DNA of 32,833 nt. Origin: Candidatus Pacearchaeota archaeon (GTDB lineage: Archaea; Nanoarchaeota; Nanoarchaeia; Pacearchaeales; GW2011-AR1). The stretch is from positions 1 through 32,833 of the forward strand of contig NZAS01000212.1 of the NCBI GenBank assembly GCA_002686195.1. Direction: 5' to 3'. The notes below the pieces were generated by a model. That model worked only from the letters and a program-made list of their open reading frames with translations. It had not been told where the DNA came from and did no database searches. Of this stretch, positions 21,157 through 28,161 are shown in pieces. The position numbers and the translations under genes were made by a program. The number at the start of each line of letters is the position of its first letter. Positions within the stretch are counted from its first letter, which is position 1.

Positions 21157-22251
21157 ATGTCAGATGAAGTAAAGCCAACGGCCGAAGAAGTAATTAATGA
21201 TAAAACCGAAAAGGGTAATGAGGTTATGGAAGGTGATGGAGATAAAGGTAAGGAGAAGAAGGTAGATAATGATACGAAAAAAACTCACGTGTCCGAGGAG
21301 AAGAAGAAGCTTGTTGTTGAGTTAGCTGATAAGATCAAGAAAAGTAAGACGATTTTGCTTGCGTCTATTAAGGGTTTGCCTTCGAGTCAGTATAATCAGA
21401 TTAAGAAAGATTTGAGAGGGAAGGTTGAGATTAATGTTGCAAAGAAGAGTTTGATGTTTAGGGCGATTGGAACAATTGAGAAAGGTAGTTTGCAAAATTT
21501 GAAAGAGCATATTGGAGCGGATGTGGCTGTTTTGTTTTCTGACATTGATGCTTTTGAATTGTCTGGGATGTTGAGTGAGAATCAGAGCTCTACTAAAGCA
21601 AAGGCTGGAGATATTGCTCCGGAAGATATAGAGATTGAGCCAGGGCCAACTGAATTAATGCCAGGGCCTGATATTTCGGGGCTCAGTAGTGTTGGATTGA
21701 AGGTGGCTGTTGAAAATGGAAAGATCGCGATTAAGAAAGGGGCTACAATTGTTAAGGAGGGAGAAGTTATTGATGAAAATATTTCTGGTGTCTTAGGGAA
21801 GTTGGGAGTTGAGCCTATGAAAGTTGGCTTTGTTCCACTGGCTGCTTATGACTCTGAGGCCGATAAGATTTATGAGAATATTAAAATTGATAAAGAAGGA
21901 ACTTTGGAGGCTTTGCGCGAAGCGATTGGTAAATCTAAAGGGTTTGCTATTGGTGTTGGTTATGTTGTTAAAGAGACAGTTGGATTTTTGATTGGGAAGG
22001 CTGGGGCGGAGGCGGGGGCTTTGGAGAAAGTTGTTGGGGCTGCAAAGCCTGCTGAAGAAGAAAAGCCAGCAGCCGAAGGTGGTGAGGGGGAGAAGGAAGA
22101 AGAAGAAAAGCCTGCAGCCGTTGATAATGAAAAAACAGAAACCGAAAAAGGTAATGAGGTTATGGAAGGTGATGGAGATAAAGTGAAAGAGGAGAAGAAG
22201 GAAGAGGAAAAAACTGAAGATGCTAACAATGATAAGGGAGGAAACGCGTAA
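21157..22251 (+). CDS. rpl10: Ribosomal protein uL10 (P0) with extended, duplicated ends
   Basis: 364 residues. The central part (about 45-300) is archaeal P0: rRNA-binding domain (KTILLASIKGLPSSQYNQIKKDL), then EPGPTELMPGPDISGL and the stalk helix region. Archaeal uL10 usually starts at this domain. Here 44 additional hydrophilic residues precede it. A 14-residue segment, TEKGNEVMEGDGDK, occurs at residues 17-30 and again at 329-342, encoded by a 43-bp DNA repeat with one mismatch. The tail is Glu/Lys/Ala-rich. The stop overlaps the L12 start (TAATG). It is the base of the stalk carrying L12 dimers. Confidence 0.92.
   Translation: MSDEVKPTAEEVINDKTEKGNEVMEGDGDKGKEKKVDNDTKKTHVSEEKKKLVVELADKIKKSKTILLASIKGLPSSQYNQIKKDLRGKVEINVAKKSLMFRAIGTIEKGSLQNLKEHIGADVAVLFSDIDAFELSGMLSENQSSTKAKAGDIAPEDIEIEPGPTELMPGPDISGLSSVGLKVAVENGKIAIKKGATIVKEGEVIDENISGVLGKLGVEPMKVGFVPLAAYDSEADKIYENIKIDKEGTLEALREAIGKSKGFAIGVGYVVKETVGFLIGKAGAEAGALEKVVGAAKPAEEEKPAAEGGEGEKEEEEKPAAVDNEKTETEKGNEVMEGDGDKVKEEKKEEEKTEDANNDKGGNA
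21205..21247 (+). repeat. 43-bp in-frame direct repeat in rpl10, copy 1
   Basis: Nearly identical to 22141-22183; only the ninth base differs (G here, A there). It codes for TEKGNEVMEGDGDK at residues 17-30 in the additional N-terminal arm of uL10. The copies are 936 bp apart, a multiple of three, so they are in the same frame. Confidence 0.9.
22141..22183 (+). repeat. 43-bp in-frame direct repeat in rpl10, copy 2
   Basis: Second copy of the segment at 21205-21247, in the C-terminal acidic tail of uL10 (residues 329-342). The flanking codons are not similar beyond a few bases, so the duplication is restricted to this short block. Confidence 0.9.
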
Positions 22252-22544
22252 TGGAATACATATATGGGGCCTTGCTCTTGCATAAACTTGGGCAGCCTGT
22301 GAACGAAGAGAACTTGAAGAAAGTTATCTCCGCGACGGGTGTTGAAGTTGATGAATCTAAAGTTAAGACAATGCTTGCAGCTTTGCAAGGTGTTGACATA
22401 GATAAAGAGCTTGAAGGCGCTAGTGCTGTAGCAGCAGCTCCTGCTAGTGGAGGAGCAGAAAGCGGCGAGAAGAAGGAAGAAGAAGCCGAGGAAGAAGAAA
22501 AGCCTGCTGAATCAGCTGCTGGATTGTCAAGCCTGTTCGGATAA
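22251..22544 (+). CDS. rpl12: Ribosomal protein P1/L12 (archaeal type)
   Basis: 97 residues, slightly under the archaeal usual of about 100-110. The N-terminal dimerisation domain (MEYIYGALLLHKLGQPVNEENLKKVISATGVEVDESKV) is intact. It is followed by an Ala/Gly hinge, a Glu/Lys segment and the C-terminal GLSSLFG, which contacts translation factors (archaeal P1 tip). The start overlaps the L10 stop (TAATG). It completes the stalk: uL10 carries L12 dimers near uL11. Confidence 0.95.
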   Translation: MEYIYGALLLHKLGQPVNEENLKKVISATGVEVDESKVKTMLAALQGVDIDKELEGASAVAAAPASGGAESGEKKEEEAEEEEKPAESAAGLSSLFG

Positions 22545-22545
22545 A

Positions 22546-22563
22546 TTTATTTAATTTTTTAAT
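22546..22563 (+). terminator. T-rich terminator after rpl12
   Basis: TTTATTTAATTTTTTAAT follows the L12 stop at once. It is the only T-rich run in the gap before a new TATA (about 22634-22645). It probably ends the secE/L1/L10/L12 transcript. Confidence 0.5.
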
Positions 22564-22665
22564 TCGAACAGATTTTGTTAGTTTGGGATAGTTCTGGTAA
22601 TAAATTGTTACTTTTAAGTTAGTACATATAGAAAGGTTTAAATATGGCTCTTAATCTGGATTTTT

Positions 22666-22866
22666 ATGATAAGAGCAATAAAACAACCTGAAGATAACGG
22701 AAGAGATGAGTTATTTAGTGATATTTATATTTCTGGAAATGGAGGAGTAAGTCCATTAGTAAAGCGTATTAGAAGAGATAATGGTTCTTATGATGGACCT
22801 CATGGTTTAATTGAAGTTAATCTTGAGACAGGTCCTGAAGGTAGAATAGTTGGATCATCAGAGTAG
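22666..22866 (+). CDS. Hypothetical small protein (66 residues)
   Basis: Polar, no membrane helix. It starts MIRAIKQPEDNGRDEL, has an Asn/Gly-rich middle (YISGNGGVSPLVKRIRRDNGS) and ends with GSSE. The TATA box AGGTTTAAATATGG (about 22634-22645) is about 25 nt before the ATG, the same spacing as genuine genes here, which is the main support. No homologue recognised. Confidence 0.5.
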   Translation: MIRAIKQPEDNGRDELFSDIYISGNGGVSPLVKRIRRDNGSYDGPHGLIEVNLETGPEGRIVGSSE

Positions 22867-22913
22867 ATTTCTAAAGGTTTATAAGGCGTTTTTGTTAATT
22901 AAATCTAAGATTT

Positions 22914-22996
22914 GCCGACGTTGGGCAGTGGTCGCCCGGCAGGCTTGAACCCTGCTTTCCGTTAAGGATATGAAGGTTCGATTCCTTCCGTCGGCG
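22914..22996 (+). tRNA. tRNA-Ser (anticodon UGA)
   Basis: Acceptor GCCGACG pairs with CGTCGGC. The D-arm is GGGC/GCCC. The anticodon stem GCAGG/CCTGC has loop CTTGAAC, giving anticodon TGA (Ser). A long variable arm (TTCC/AGGA) is present, as class II tRNAs have. T-arm GAAGG/CCTTC. Discriminator G at 22996, the Ser identity base. No CCA encoded, no intron. A TATA-like AGGTTTATAAGG lies at about 22875-22886. Confidence 0.94.
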
Positions 22997-23001
22997 TAGC
23001 A

Positions 23002-23067
23002 AAACCTTTCTACAAGAAAGGTTTCCGCTGGCTTCCAAAGAGTATGATAGGAATCCTTCGGATTCCT
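23002..23067. repeat. Double-hairpin unit C after tRNA-Ser
   Basis: Two strong hairpins: AAACCTTTC/GAAAGGTTT with a 5-nt loop (23002-23024), and AGGAATCC/GGATTCCT with a 3-nt loop TTC (23049-23067), 24 nt apart. The layout is like copies B and D elsewhere, but the sequence is not clearly shared, so family membership is doubtful. They could be 3' trailer structures of the tRNA transcript. Nothing else is seen between 23068 and 23156. Confidence 0.45.
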
Positions 23068-23156
23068 GTTAGCGTTCTCACTATAAATTGAATCATCTTA
23101 ATACGCATTCATAGAATTACTAATAAAATAAAAATAAAAATTATTATTCAGCTTAA

Positions 23157-23228
23157 TTAAGCAGCTGGTGTTTCTTCGCCTTCGTCGCCAGTTGGCTCAG
23201 GTGCAGGCTCTCCGCCTTCGTCTTGCAT
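23157..23228 (-). CDS. Candidate 23-residue acidic micro-protein
   Basis: ATG at 23228 reads MQDEGGEPAPEPTGDEGE then ETPAA and stops with TAA at 23157-23159. The peptide is all acidic/Pro/Ala/Gly. It is preceded by an SD-like AGAGGA 9 nt before the ATG and a TATA (TCTTTAAAAA on the minus strand, about 23275-23284) some 50 nt upstream. That promoter and SD, together with the codon pattern, raise it above noise. It looks like a free copy of the acidic tail of the ribosomal proteins in this window. It may also be a decayed remnant. Confidence 0.4.
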   Translation of the reverse strand: MQDEGGEPAPEPTGDEGEETPAA

Positions 23229-23277
23229 TTTTTTAATCCTCTTGTTTAGTTGGTAGAGTGAATAAGGTAGTGTTTTT

Positions 23278-23386
23278 AAAGATTGTTGTTTTGTGGAGGC
23301 AATCTTTAACTCTCGCTTGAGGTATAGGGCTTAGAGATTGAAAATCTCTAATCCATTCAACTCTTACGAGTTGAAGTCTTCGAGTT
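23278..23386. repeat. Intergenic hairpin repeat, copy B
   Basis: It holds AAAGATTG (23278-23285) and CAATCTTT (23300-23307) as an outer pair, the 20-mer gcaatctttaactctcgctt (23299-23318, also in copy A), GAGGTA, then two hairpins: TAGAGATT/AATCTCTA with loop GAA (23332-23350) and CAACTC/GAGTTG with loop TTAC (23358-23373), and TCTTCGAGTT (23377-23386, also in A). The two-hairpin part is closely similar to copy D (29408-29452). The left arm overlaps the promoter of the micro-protein. Confidence 0.75.
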
Positions 23387-23487
23387 TAAAAATTTGGATG
23401 ATAATATTTTATATAGTGAACTTGTTTAGAGGGATTGCGAAAAGATGGCACAGAAAAGTTTATAAGTGATTTAACATTTAGTGTACT

Positions 23488-23719
23488 GAGGAAGAGGAGA
23501 TATACGGTTGCTCTGAAAAGAGTGTGATTGCATCAGCCTATGTCAAGTATCTTGAGTAATGTGGTGACTGGACTATAACTCCCCATATGAAACTTATGCT
23601 TGTTAAGCTTGTATGTGGCGCGAAAAAGTTAACATCCAATTTCAAGAAGTTAGATTGAATTGATTTTGTTTGGATACTCTTTCACCGGGTCCAGTTCTTT
23701 TCTTTCTCAACCTTTTAAA
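23488..23719 (+). ncRNA. Probable structured leader or ncRNA upstream of the Lys-rich gene
   Basis: A TATA (GTTTATAAGT, 23458-23467) predicts transcription from about 23488, 232 nt before the next start codon, with no credible ORF between. Predicted helices are CTCT/AGAG closed by a GAAA tetraloop (23511-23522), TCAAG/CTTGA (23543-23555), a long-range 9-bp helix GACTGGACT (23566-23574) with GGTCCAGTT (23688-23696), and inside it CC-CATAT with GTATG-GG (around 23585-23618) and ATCCAA/TTGGAT. The closing helix ends 24 nt before the ATG. It does not show SRP or RNase P RNA signatures I can place. It could be a regulatory leader or a stand-alone RNA. Confidence 0.5.
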
Positions 23720-23908
23720 ATGGCAAAGAAAAAAGTGAAAAAAGAAGCTGTGAAAAATACTGGTAGACAGAAAAGCAAAGGCTCAAAGGCTTCTAAAGTT
23801 AAGAAATTAATTAAGCTTGCAAAATCCAAGAAGAGAGGTTCTAGAAAGAAAAGGGAAGTTAAGAAAGGATCTTCTGGAAAAAAGAAGAAGAAAAGTTCTA
23901 AAAAATAA
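23720..23908 (+). CDS. Very Lys-rich small basic protein
   Basis: 62 residues from the ATG at 23720 (MAKKKVKKEAVKN); a longer frame upstream lies in the structured leader and is rejected. About half of the residues are Lys or Arg, with Ser/Gly spacers and a final run of Lys. It resembles the tail of histone H1 or other nucleoid/RNA-binding proteins and may bind nucleic acid by charge. It lacks a good SD and a TATA at the leaderless position, so it depends on the upstream promoter at 23458. Confidence 0.6.
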   Translation: MAKKKVKKEAVKNTGRQKSKGSKASKVKKLIKLAKSKKRGSRKKREVKKGSSGKKKKKSSKK

Positions 23909-23957
23909 TAGGTTGGCAGATTTTTATAGTGCATAAGAATAAAAAAATTATTCCATC

Positions 23958-24044
23958 ATCTTTAATTCTCGCTTAGAAATCTTTAGAAAGAATATAAAAG
24001 AGGCAAAAACCGAAGTTCCTACCTCTCACTCAACCGAAGTTGAG
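23958..24044. repeat. Intergenic hairpin repeat, copy F
   Basis: ATCTTTAATTCTCGCTT (23958-23974) matches the core of copies A and B with one change (C to T). AGAGG (23999-24003) pairs with CCTCT (24022-24026). A hairpin CTCAAC/GTTGAG with loop CGAA (24029-24044) follows a CTCACT spacer, as in D. It sits directly before the promoter of the first RHH cassette. Confidence 0.6.
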
Positions 24045-24082
24045 CAATTTATTGAAGTTTTTGAGATATTTAAAGGTTTTGG

Positions 24083-24120
24083 AAATGTTTAAATACGTAT
24101 AAAATAGTATATGTACGTAT
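24083..24120. promoter_or_regulatory. RHH cassette 1 promoter with paired TACGTA sites
   Basis: A TATA-like TTTAAATA (about 24087-24094) lies about 25 nt before the start at 24119. Two palindromes, ATACGTAT (24093-24100) and the related GTACGTAT (24113-24120), are 20 bp apart, two helical turns, with the second covering the start codon. RHH repressors usually bind such repeated short palindromes on their own promoter. Confidence 0.55.
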
Positions 24121-24268
24121 GAAGAAAGGTAATGATAAGTTAACTATATCTGTAGATAAGAGGATTAAAGATTTGTATAAGAAGTTCTGTGAGGAAAGAG
24201 GGTTACAAATTGGGAAGCAGTTAGAGATATTTATGAAAGAAGAATTGAAAAGGGGGCGAAGAAAATGA
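24119..24268 (+). CDS. RHH (CopG-type) regulator, cassette 1
   Basis: 49 residues: DKLTISVDKRIKDLYKKFCEERGLQIGKQLEIFMKEELKR. A short N-terminal beta-strand (KLTISV) and two helices form the ribbon-helix-helix pattern, a DNA-binding dimer. The gene overlaps the next start (ATGA at 24265-24268), so the pair is translated together. Two TACGTA palindromes at its promoter fit autoregulation. It may control the surface gene rather than act as an antitoxin, since no toxin is adjacent. Confidence 0.75.
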   Translation: MKKGNDKLTISVDKRIKDLYKKFCEERGLQIGKQLEIFMKEELKRGRRK

Positions 24269-25295
24269 GAAAGTTAATATTTAGTTTGATAATTGGAATG
24301 TTTTTTGTAGCTGTTGTTAGTGCTAATTTTGCATATTACGATCCAACGTCAGATGTTACAACTAATTGGGATGAAGGGACTGGTATTACATTTGCTGAAA
24401 TAGATGATGCTACTAGACAACCAACCGCTCCTGCTGTTACGACATACGTGGCCGATAATACTCAAGGAGCAGATGGCGTTTCAGAATTTAACTTTGATGC
24501 TGTGACTGAAACACCTGATAATATGACTCTTTGGATTTATACTGCTACTGGAGGAAGTTGTAGCTATAATTTCCTTTTACAACAAAGTGCTGCGACAAGA
24601 TGTTCTGACACTATTGCAGGGGGATTGCTGCAGGCTGGCAATCTTGTACTTGGGCTAGTCCTAGTGGAAGTTATACTGGAATGACTGTGGAATTAAGCAG
24701 TGTGAGTAAAGGTGCTGGAGGACATTCTGATTGTACTGTTTATGAAGCTTATCTTGAAGTTGATTATACTGTAAATAATGCTCCTAATATGAGCAATATT
24801 TCTGCTTCGCATGTTGTGATAAAAGGCGGAAATATAATAACTGTTTATACCAATAGCACAACTCATGGAGTTAATGATACTGATGGGGATTCTCTTACTC
24901 TTTATTGTGATACTACTTCAACTCCAACAGCTGCAAATACTGACTGTACTGGGGGAACTACTACAGATTCAACAGATCCATTTGATATGACATGTACTTT
25001 TGCTGTTGTTTTTGGATTTTTAGGAAGATATGGATATAGGAAGTTTGATAAGAAGAGATTGGAGAAGAAAATTAAGAAAATGCACATTGAGAAATCTGTA
25101 CTAATTGGATTGATGAAAAAGGCGCAGATTCAAAGATATAAAGAAAATAAGATTTCCGAGTTGGTTTATAAGATTAGGATGAAAAAGTATAAAGAAAAAA
25201 TTAATAAGATTAAAGAAGAGTTGCCTGTTTTAGAAGAGAAGTTGGATAAGTTGAGGAAAATTAGGAAAAGTAAAAATCCACGAGCTTTTTCATGA
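24265..25295 (+). pseudogene. Frameshifted surface protein with signal peptide and coiled-coil tail
   Basis: The first frame (139 residues) has a signal peptide (MRKLIFSLIIGMFFVAVVSA) and a beta-rich outer domain, then becomes nonsense after SDTIAG. A second frame from there reads IAAGWQSCTWASPSGSYTG, then MTVELSSVSKGAGG, and continues to a normal ending. The switch is at a run of five G (about 24618-24623); one more G would restore a single 343-residue protein. Further on, the sequence jumps from an extracellular domain (TDPFDMTCTF) to half a membrane helix and a cytosolic Lys/Glu coiled coil (LEKKIKKMHIEKS to the end), as if part had been deleted. Probably decaying, or switched on and off by slippage. 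Confidence 0.65.
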
Positions 25296-25554
25296 AGGAT
25301 TTTTTTTCAATATTATGAATTTGTGCGAGTTCTTTTGGCTCTACAATTTCATATTTTATTTTGGGCTTTGTTCTTAATTGGGGGGCTTTAGAGGCGAGTT
25401 CTTTGTTGACTTGGTTTAGAGCTTTTTCGATTTCTAATCTTGAGTAATCTTGATTTAGTAAGGCATATTTTAAAGATTCAGAAGTGTATCCTTTTTTTAG
25501 ATTTTTTTTGATGTAGTTTCTGAGTTCTGGTAGGTTTCCTTTTGGTTCGAACAT
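25261..25554 (-). CDS. Small conserved-looking archaeal protein (97 residues)
   Basis: Helical, soluble. It opens MFEPKGNLPELRNYIKKNLKKGYTSE and continues with a helix-turn-like stretch (SLKYALLNQDYSRLEIEKALNQ). This pattern (a leading helix plus GYS/T-x-E-x-I/L) is common in DPANN hypothetical proteins that may bind partners. The end overlaps the converging broken surface gene by 35 bp. A TATA at about 25574-25585 supports the start. Function unknown. Confidence 0.65.
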   Translation of the reverse strand: MFEPKGNLPELRNYIKKNLKKGYTSESLKYALLNQDYSRLEIEKALNQVNKELASKAPQLRTKPKIKYEIVEPKELAQIHNIEKKSFMKKLVDFYFS

Positions 25555-25578
25555 ATTTTATTTTGATACAATAAGTAT

Positions 25579-27045
25579 TTAAATTTTGATGGGGTGAAGT
25601 TTATTGTAGAATTTTATACCTTGTTTTAGCTTTTGTTTTGATTCTGCATAAAGGGTTATAATTGGTTCCCTTGGTTTTAATTTGTCTGATTTTTTCTTAT
25701 GGAAGTATATTCCTGCTGCTTTATCTGAAGGGCAGCCCAGAGCACGGCCAAGACGGTTTATTAGTTTATTGTCAATATGTTGTATCTTTCCTTCTTTTGA
25801 GGACAAGATGTTGTGTTTGTATCTTCCTGGTTTAAGGGCAATGGATTTCTTGCCTTGTGCTATTATTATTTCATTAAATTTTTCATAGGCCTTGCCTGAA
25901 TTGAGAATTGTGAGAGCTAAAGCTTTTCCTTTGCCTTTTTTTGCCTTGCCAGTCATTTCAAGAAGTTGGGATGCTAAGAAGATTGATTTGGATTCTAAAT
26001 CTTTTGGAGGATTATCTCTTTTTAAGACTTTTAGAACATCAATTATTTCAAGGACAGGGCCTATTCCGTTTCCGATTGGTTGGGATCCGAGAGTAAGGAC
26101 AACTTGCATCTTTATTTTGAAGTGTTTTCCTATCTTGATGAATTTTTCTTTTAATTTTAGGGCTTGGGCTTTTGAAACTTTTGCACCTTTTCCGTAAGGT
26201 ATGTCTATTAAGACATATTTTGAACCGGCTGCTAGTTTCTTGGACATTATTGAGGCAATAAGTTGGGACTCTGGGTCTAAATTTAAGAGGCGTTCGACTC
26301 TTATGAGCTTGTCATCTGAGGGAGCCAATCTTAAAGAGCCTCCCCACGCTAGACAAGCGTTTGTTTTTTTAACAATTGATTTTAATTTTTCTATCGAGAG
26401 ATTAATGTGAGCGATTGTTTCTATAACATCGGCTGTTCCTGCTGCACTTGTGATTGCTCTTGAAGAGGTTTTTGGCATTATCAAACCGGCTGCGGCGCAA
26501 ATTGAAACAACAATTGGTGTTGTTCTATTTCCTGGAATTCCACCGATTGAATGCTTATCGGCTACTTTTTTATTTGACCAGGAGAGAGATGTTCCTGTTT
26601 TATACATTGCTTCTGTTAAATATATTGTTTCTTGAAGAGACATGCCATGTTCGTAGACTGCTGAGATGAAGTAAGCTATTTCTGCTTCTGTTAAAGAATT
26701 TGATACAACATCTGAAATTATTTTGTATATCTGAGATTTTGTCAGGGATTCGCCTTTTAATTTTTTTAGAATGTGAGAGGCGCTTTTTGGGGAAGGAGCT
26801 GGAGTTATATCAACTGTTTGTGAAGGGCGAGCCTTTAGATAAGATGCGACTTCTTGTGATAGAGCAACCTGGGATTTAGAGAGAAAAGACTTCACGGTGT
26901 CTACTACTGCTATTATCTTTTTGTTGTTTTTTGAAACTTCAACTCTGTCTCCTAAATGAACGTTTAGCTTTTCGGCTATATATTCATCTATGAAAATTAC
27001 AGGCCGACCGGCTTTCAAGTCTAATTTTTTTATTTTGAATTTCAT
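25579..27045 (-). CDS. deoA: AMP phosphorylase (thymidine phosphorylase-like)
   Basis: 488 residues. An N-terminal archaeal domain (about 1-80) precedes the catalytic domain of the thymidine phosphorylase family: helical KIISDVVSNSLTEAEIAYFISA, then the conserved DKHSIGGIPGNRTT, KTSSRAITSAAGTAD and GSLRLAPSDD. The length fits archaeal AMP phosphorylase, which splits AMP to adenine and ribose-1,5-bisphosphate, feeding the isomerase and type III RuBisCO in nucleoside salvage. The other two enzymes are not in this window. The start overlaps the transporter stop by one base. Confidence 0.92.
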   Translation of the reverse strand: MKFKIKKLDLKAGRPVIFIDEYIAEKLNVHLGDRVEVSKNNKKIIAVVDTVKSFLSKSQVALSQEVASYLKARPSQTVDITPAPSPKSASHILKKLKGESLTKSQIYKIISDVVSNSLTEAEIAYFISAVYEHGMSLQETIYLTEAMYKTGTSLSWSNKKVADKHSIGGIPGNRTTPIVVSICAAAGLIMPKTSSRAITSAAGTADVIETIAHINLSIEKLKSIVKKTNACLAWGGSLRLAPSDDKLIRVERLLNLDPESQLIASIMSKKLAAGSKYVLIDIPYGKGAKVSKAQALKLKEKFIKIGKHFKIKMQVVLTLGSQPIGNGIGPVLEIIDVLKVLKRDNPPKDLESKSIFLASQLLEMTGKAKKGKGKALALTILNSGKAYEKFNEIIIAQGKKSIALKPGRYKHNILSSKEGKIQHIDNKLINRLGRALGCPSDKAAGIYFHKKKSDKLKPREPIITLYAESKQKLKQGIKFYNKLHPIKI

Positions 27046-28085
27046 TACTCTTTTTTGGCTCGGGCGAATAAGCTCGTTAGTTCTTGATCTTTATAGGCTT
27101 TAAGGAATGTTATGAAATACGCTACGATTAAAGGACCAAGGAGAAGTCCTAGGAGACCGAATAGGAACAGGCCTCCGATCATTCCAATTAAAATGAAAAC
27201 TGCAGGTATGTCTGATTTTTTGGAGACAATATAGATTCTTAAGAAATTATCGACTGTTGAAGTTAGGAAAATATTGTAGAGAAGGAAAAGAACTCCTAGG
27301 ACGTTGTTTCCTGTTAAGAAGAGGTATACATTTACTGGGACCCAAACGAAACCTGCTCCAAGCATTGGAATGATCGATAGTATTACCGCAAGGAATGTTA
27401 GGGAAAGGGCATTGGGGACGCCGAAGATGAAGAAACCAAGGCCTGCTAGGAGACCTTGTGCTAATCCAATAAGAATTTGTCCGTAAACTATTGAATCTGT
27501 AATGTCTCTGAATTGCTTTACAATTGTTTGTTCTTGGGATTTTGTTAGAGGGGAAAGTGATAAGACGAAATCTTTTAGTCTGTCTCCATCTCTTAAACTA
27601 AAGAAAAAGACAAATGCTAAGACAAAGAGATTTAACAAGAATGTTGGGAGATCTAGAAAGAAATTCACTAATGAATTTAGAACGCCTGAAGCTACCTTGC
27701 TTATGAAATTATTGAAAGTTAAAGTTACTTGAGTTGTGAATTGTTCTGATGTTGTTGGGAAGAATCTTGTTATTATGTTTGTTAAATCAACATTTTGCAG
27801 ATAAGTGAAAATCTCAAATATTTGCTGGATGATTAGAGGCATTGTTATCCATAAAGGTATGATGATTATCAAGATTGCTATTGCTAAGGTTATTGAAGAC
27901 GCGAGATTTTTGTTTGAGAAATTTTTTAATACTTTTTTTTGGACTGGCAAGAAGACATATGCCAAAACAAGTCCTGCTATAATCGAGATTAAGAGAGGAC
28001 GAATTAGGAAAAATGCGAGGATTGCCAATACTAAAAAGAAGAAAATCACCGTGATTCTTTTTATTTCTTTGTCTGTTAATTCCAT
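27045..28085 (-). CDS. AI-2E family transporter
   Basis: 346 residues, about seven or eight membrane helices. The family pattern is visible: an N-terminal pair of helices, a long amphipathic region (about 95-140), then a helix-rich half with the signature VPNALSLTFLAVILSIIPMLGAGFVWVP and a late segment GGLFLFGLLGLLLGPL. Family members export AI-2-like small molecules or Na+/Li+; the exact substrate is unknown for archaea. TATA at about 28103-28115. It may share the transcript with AMP phosphorylase (stop/start overlap). Confidence 0.9.
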   Translation of the reverse strand: MELTDKEIKRITVIFFFLVLAILAFFLIRPLLISIIAGLVLAYVFLPVQKKVLKNFSNKNLASSITLAIAILIIIIPLWITMPLIIQQIFEIFTYLQNVDLTNIITRFFPTTSEQFTTQVTLTFNNFISKVASGVLNSLVNFFLDLPTFLLNLFVLAFVFFFSLRDGDRLKDFVLSLSPLTKSQEQTIVKQFRDITDSIVYGQILIGLAQGLLAGLGFFIFGVPNALSLTFLAVILSIIPMLGAGFVWVPVNVYLFLTGNNVLGVLFLLYNIFLTSTVDNFLRIYIVSKKSDIPAVFILIGMIGGLFLFGLLGLLLGPLIVAYFITFLKAYKDQELTSLFARAKKE

Positions 28086-28161
28086 ATTAAAAGGAAATAT
28101 TGGATATATATAAGGTTTTGTAGGTGAATAAATTTATAAATGGGATTTGTGTCTTGAGTTG

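Noticed and set aside
21960..22388. 142-codon frame on the minus strand over rpl10/rpl12
   Set aside because: Ser/Phe/Pro-rich translation of the antisense of a Glu/Lys/Ala-rich tail. The forward genes are clear.
23488..23700. SRP RNA or RNase P RNA
   Set aside because: I could not place the conserved SRP helix 8 or the RNase P CR-I/CR-V segments, so it is left as an unassigned structured RNA.
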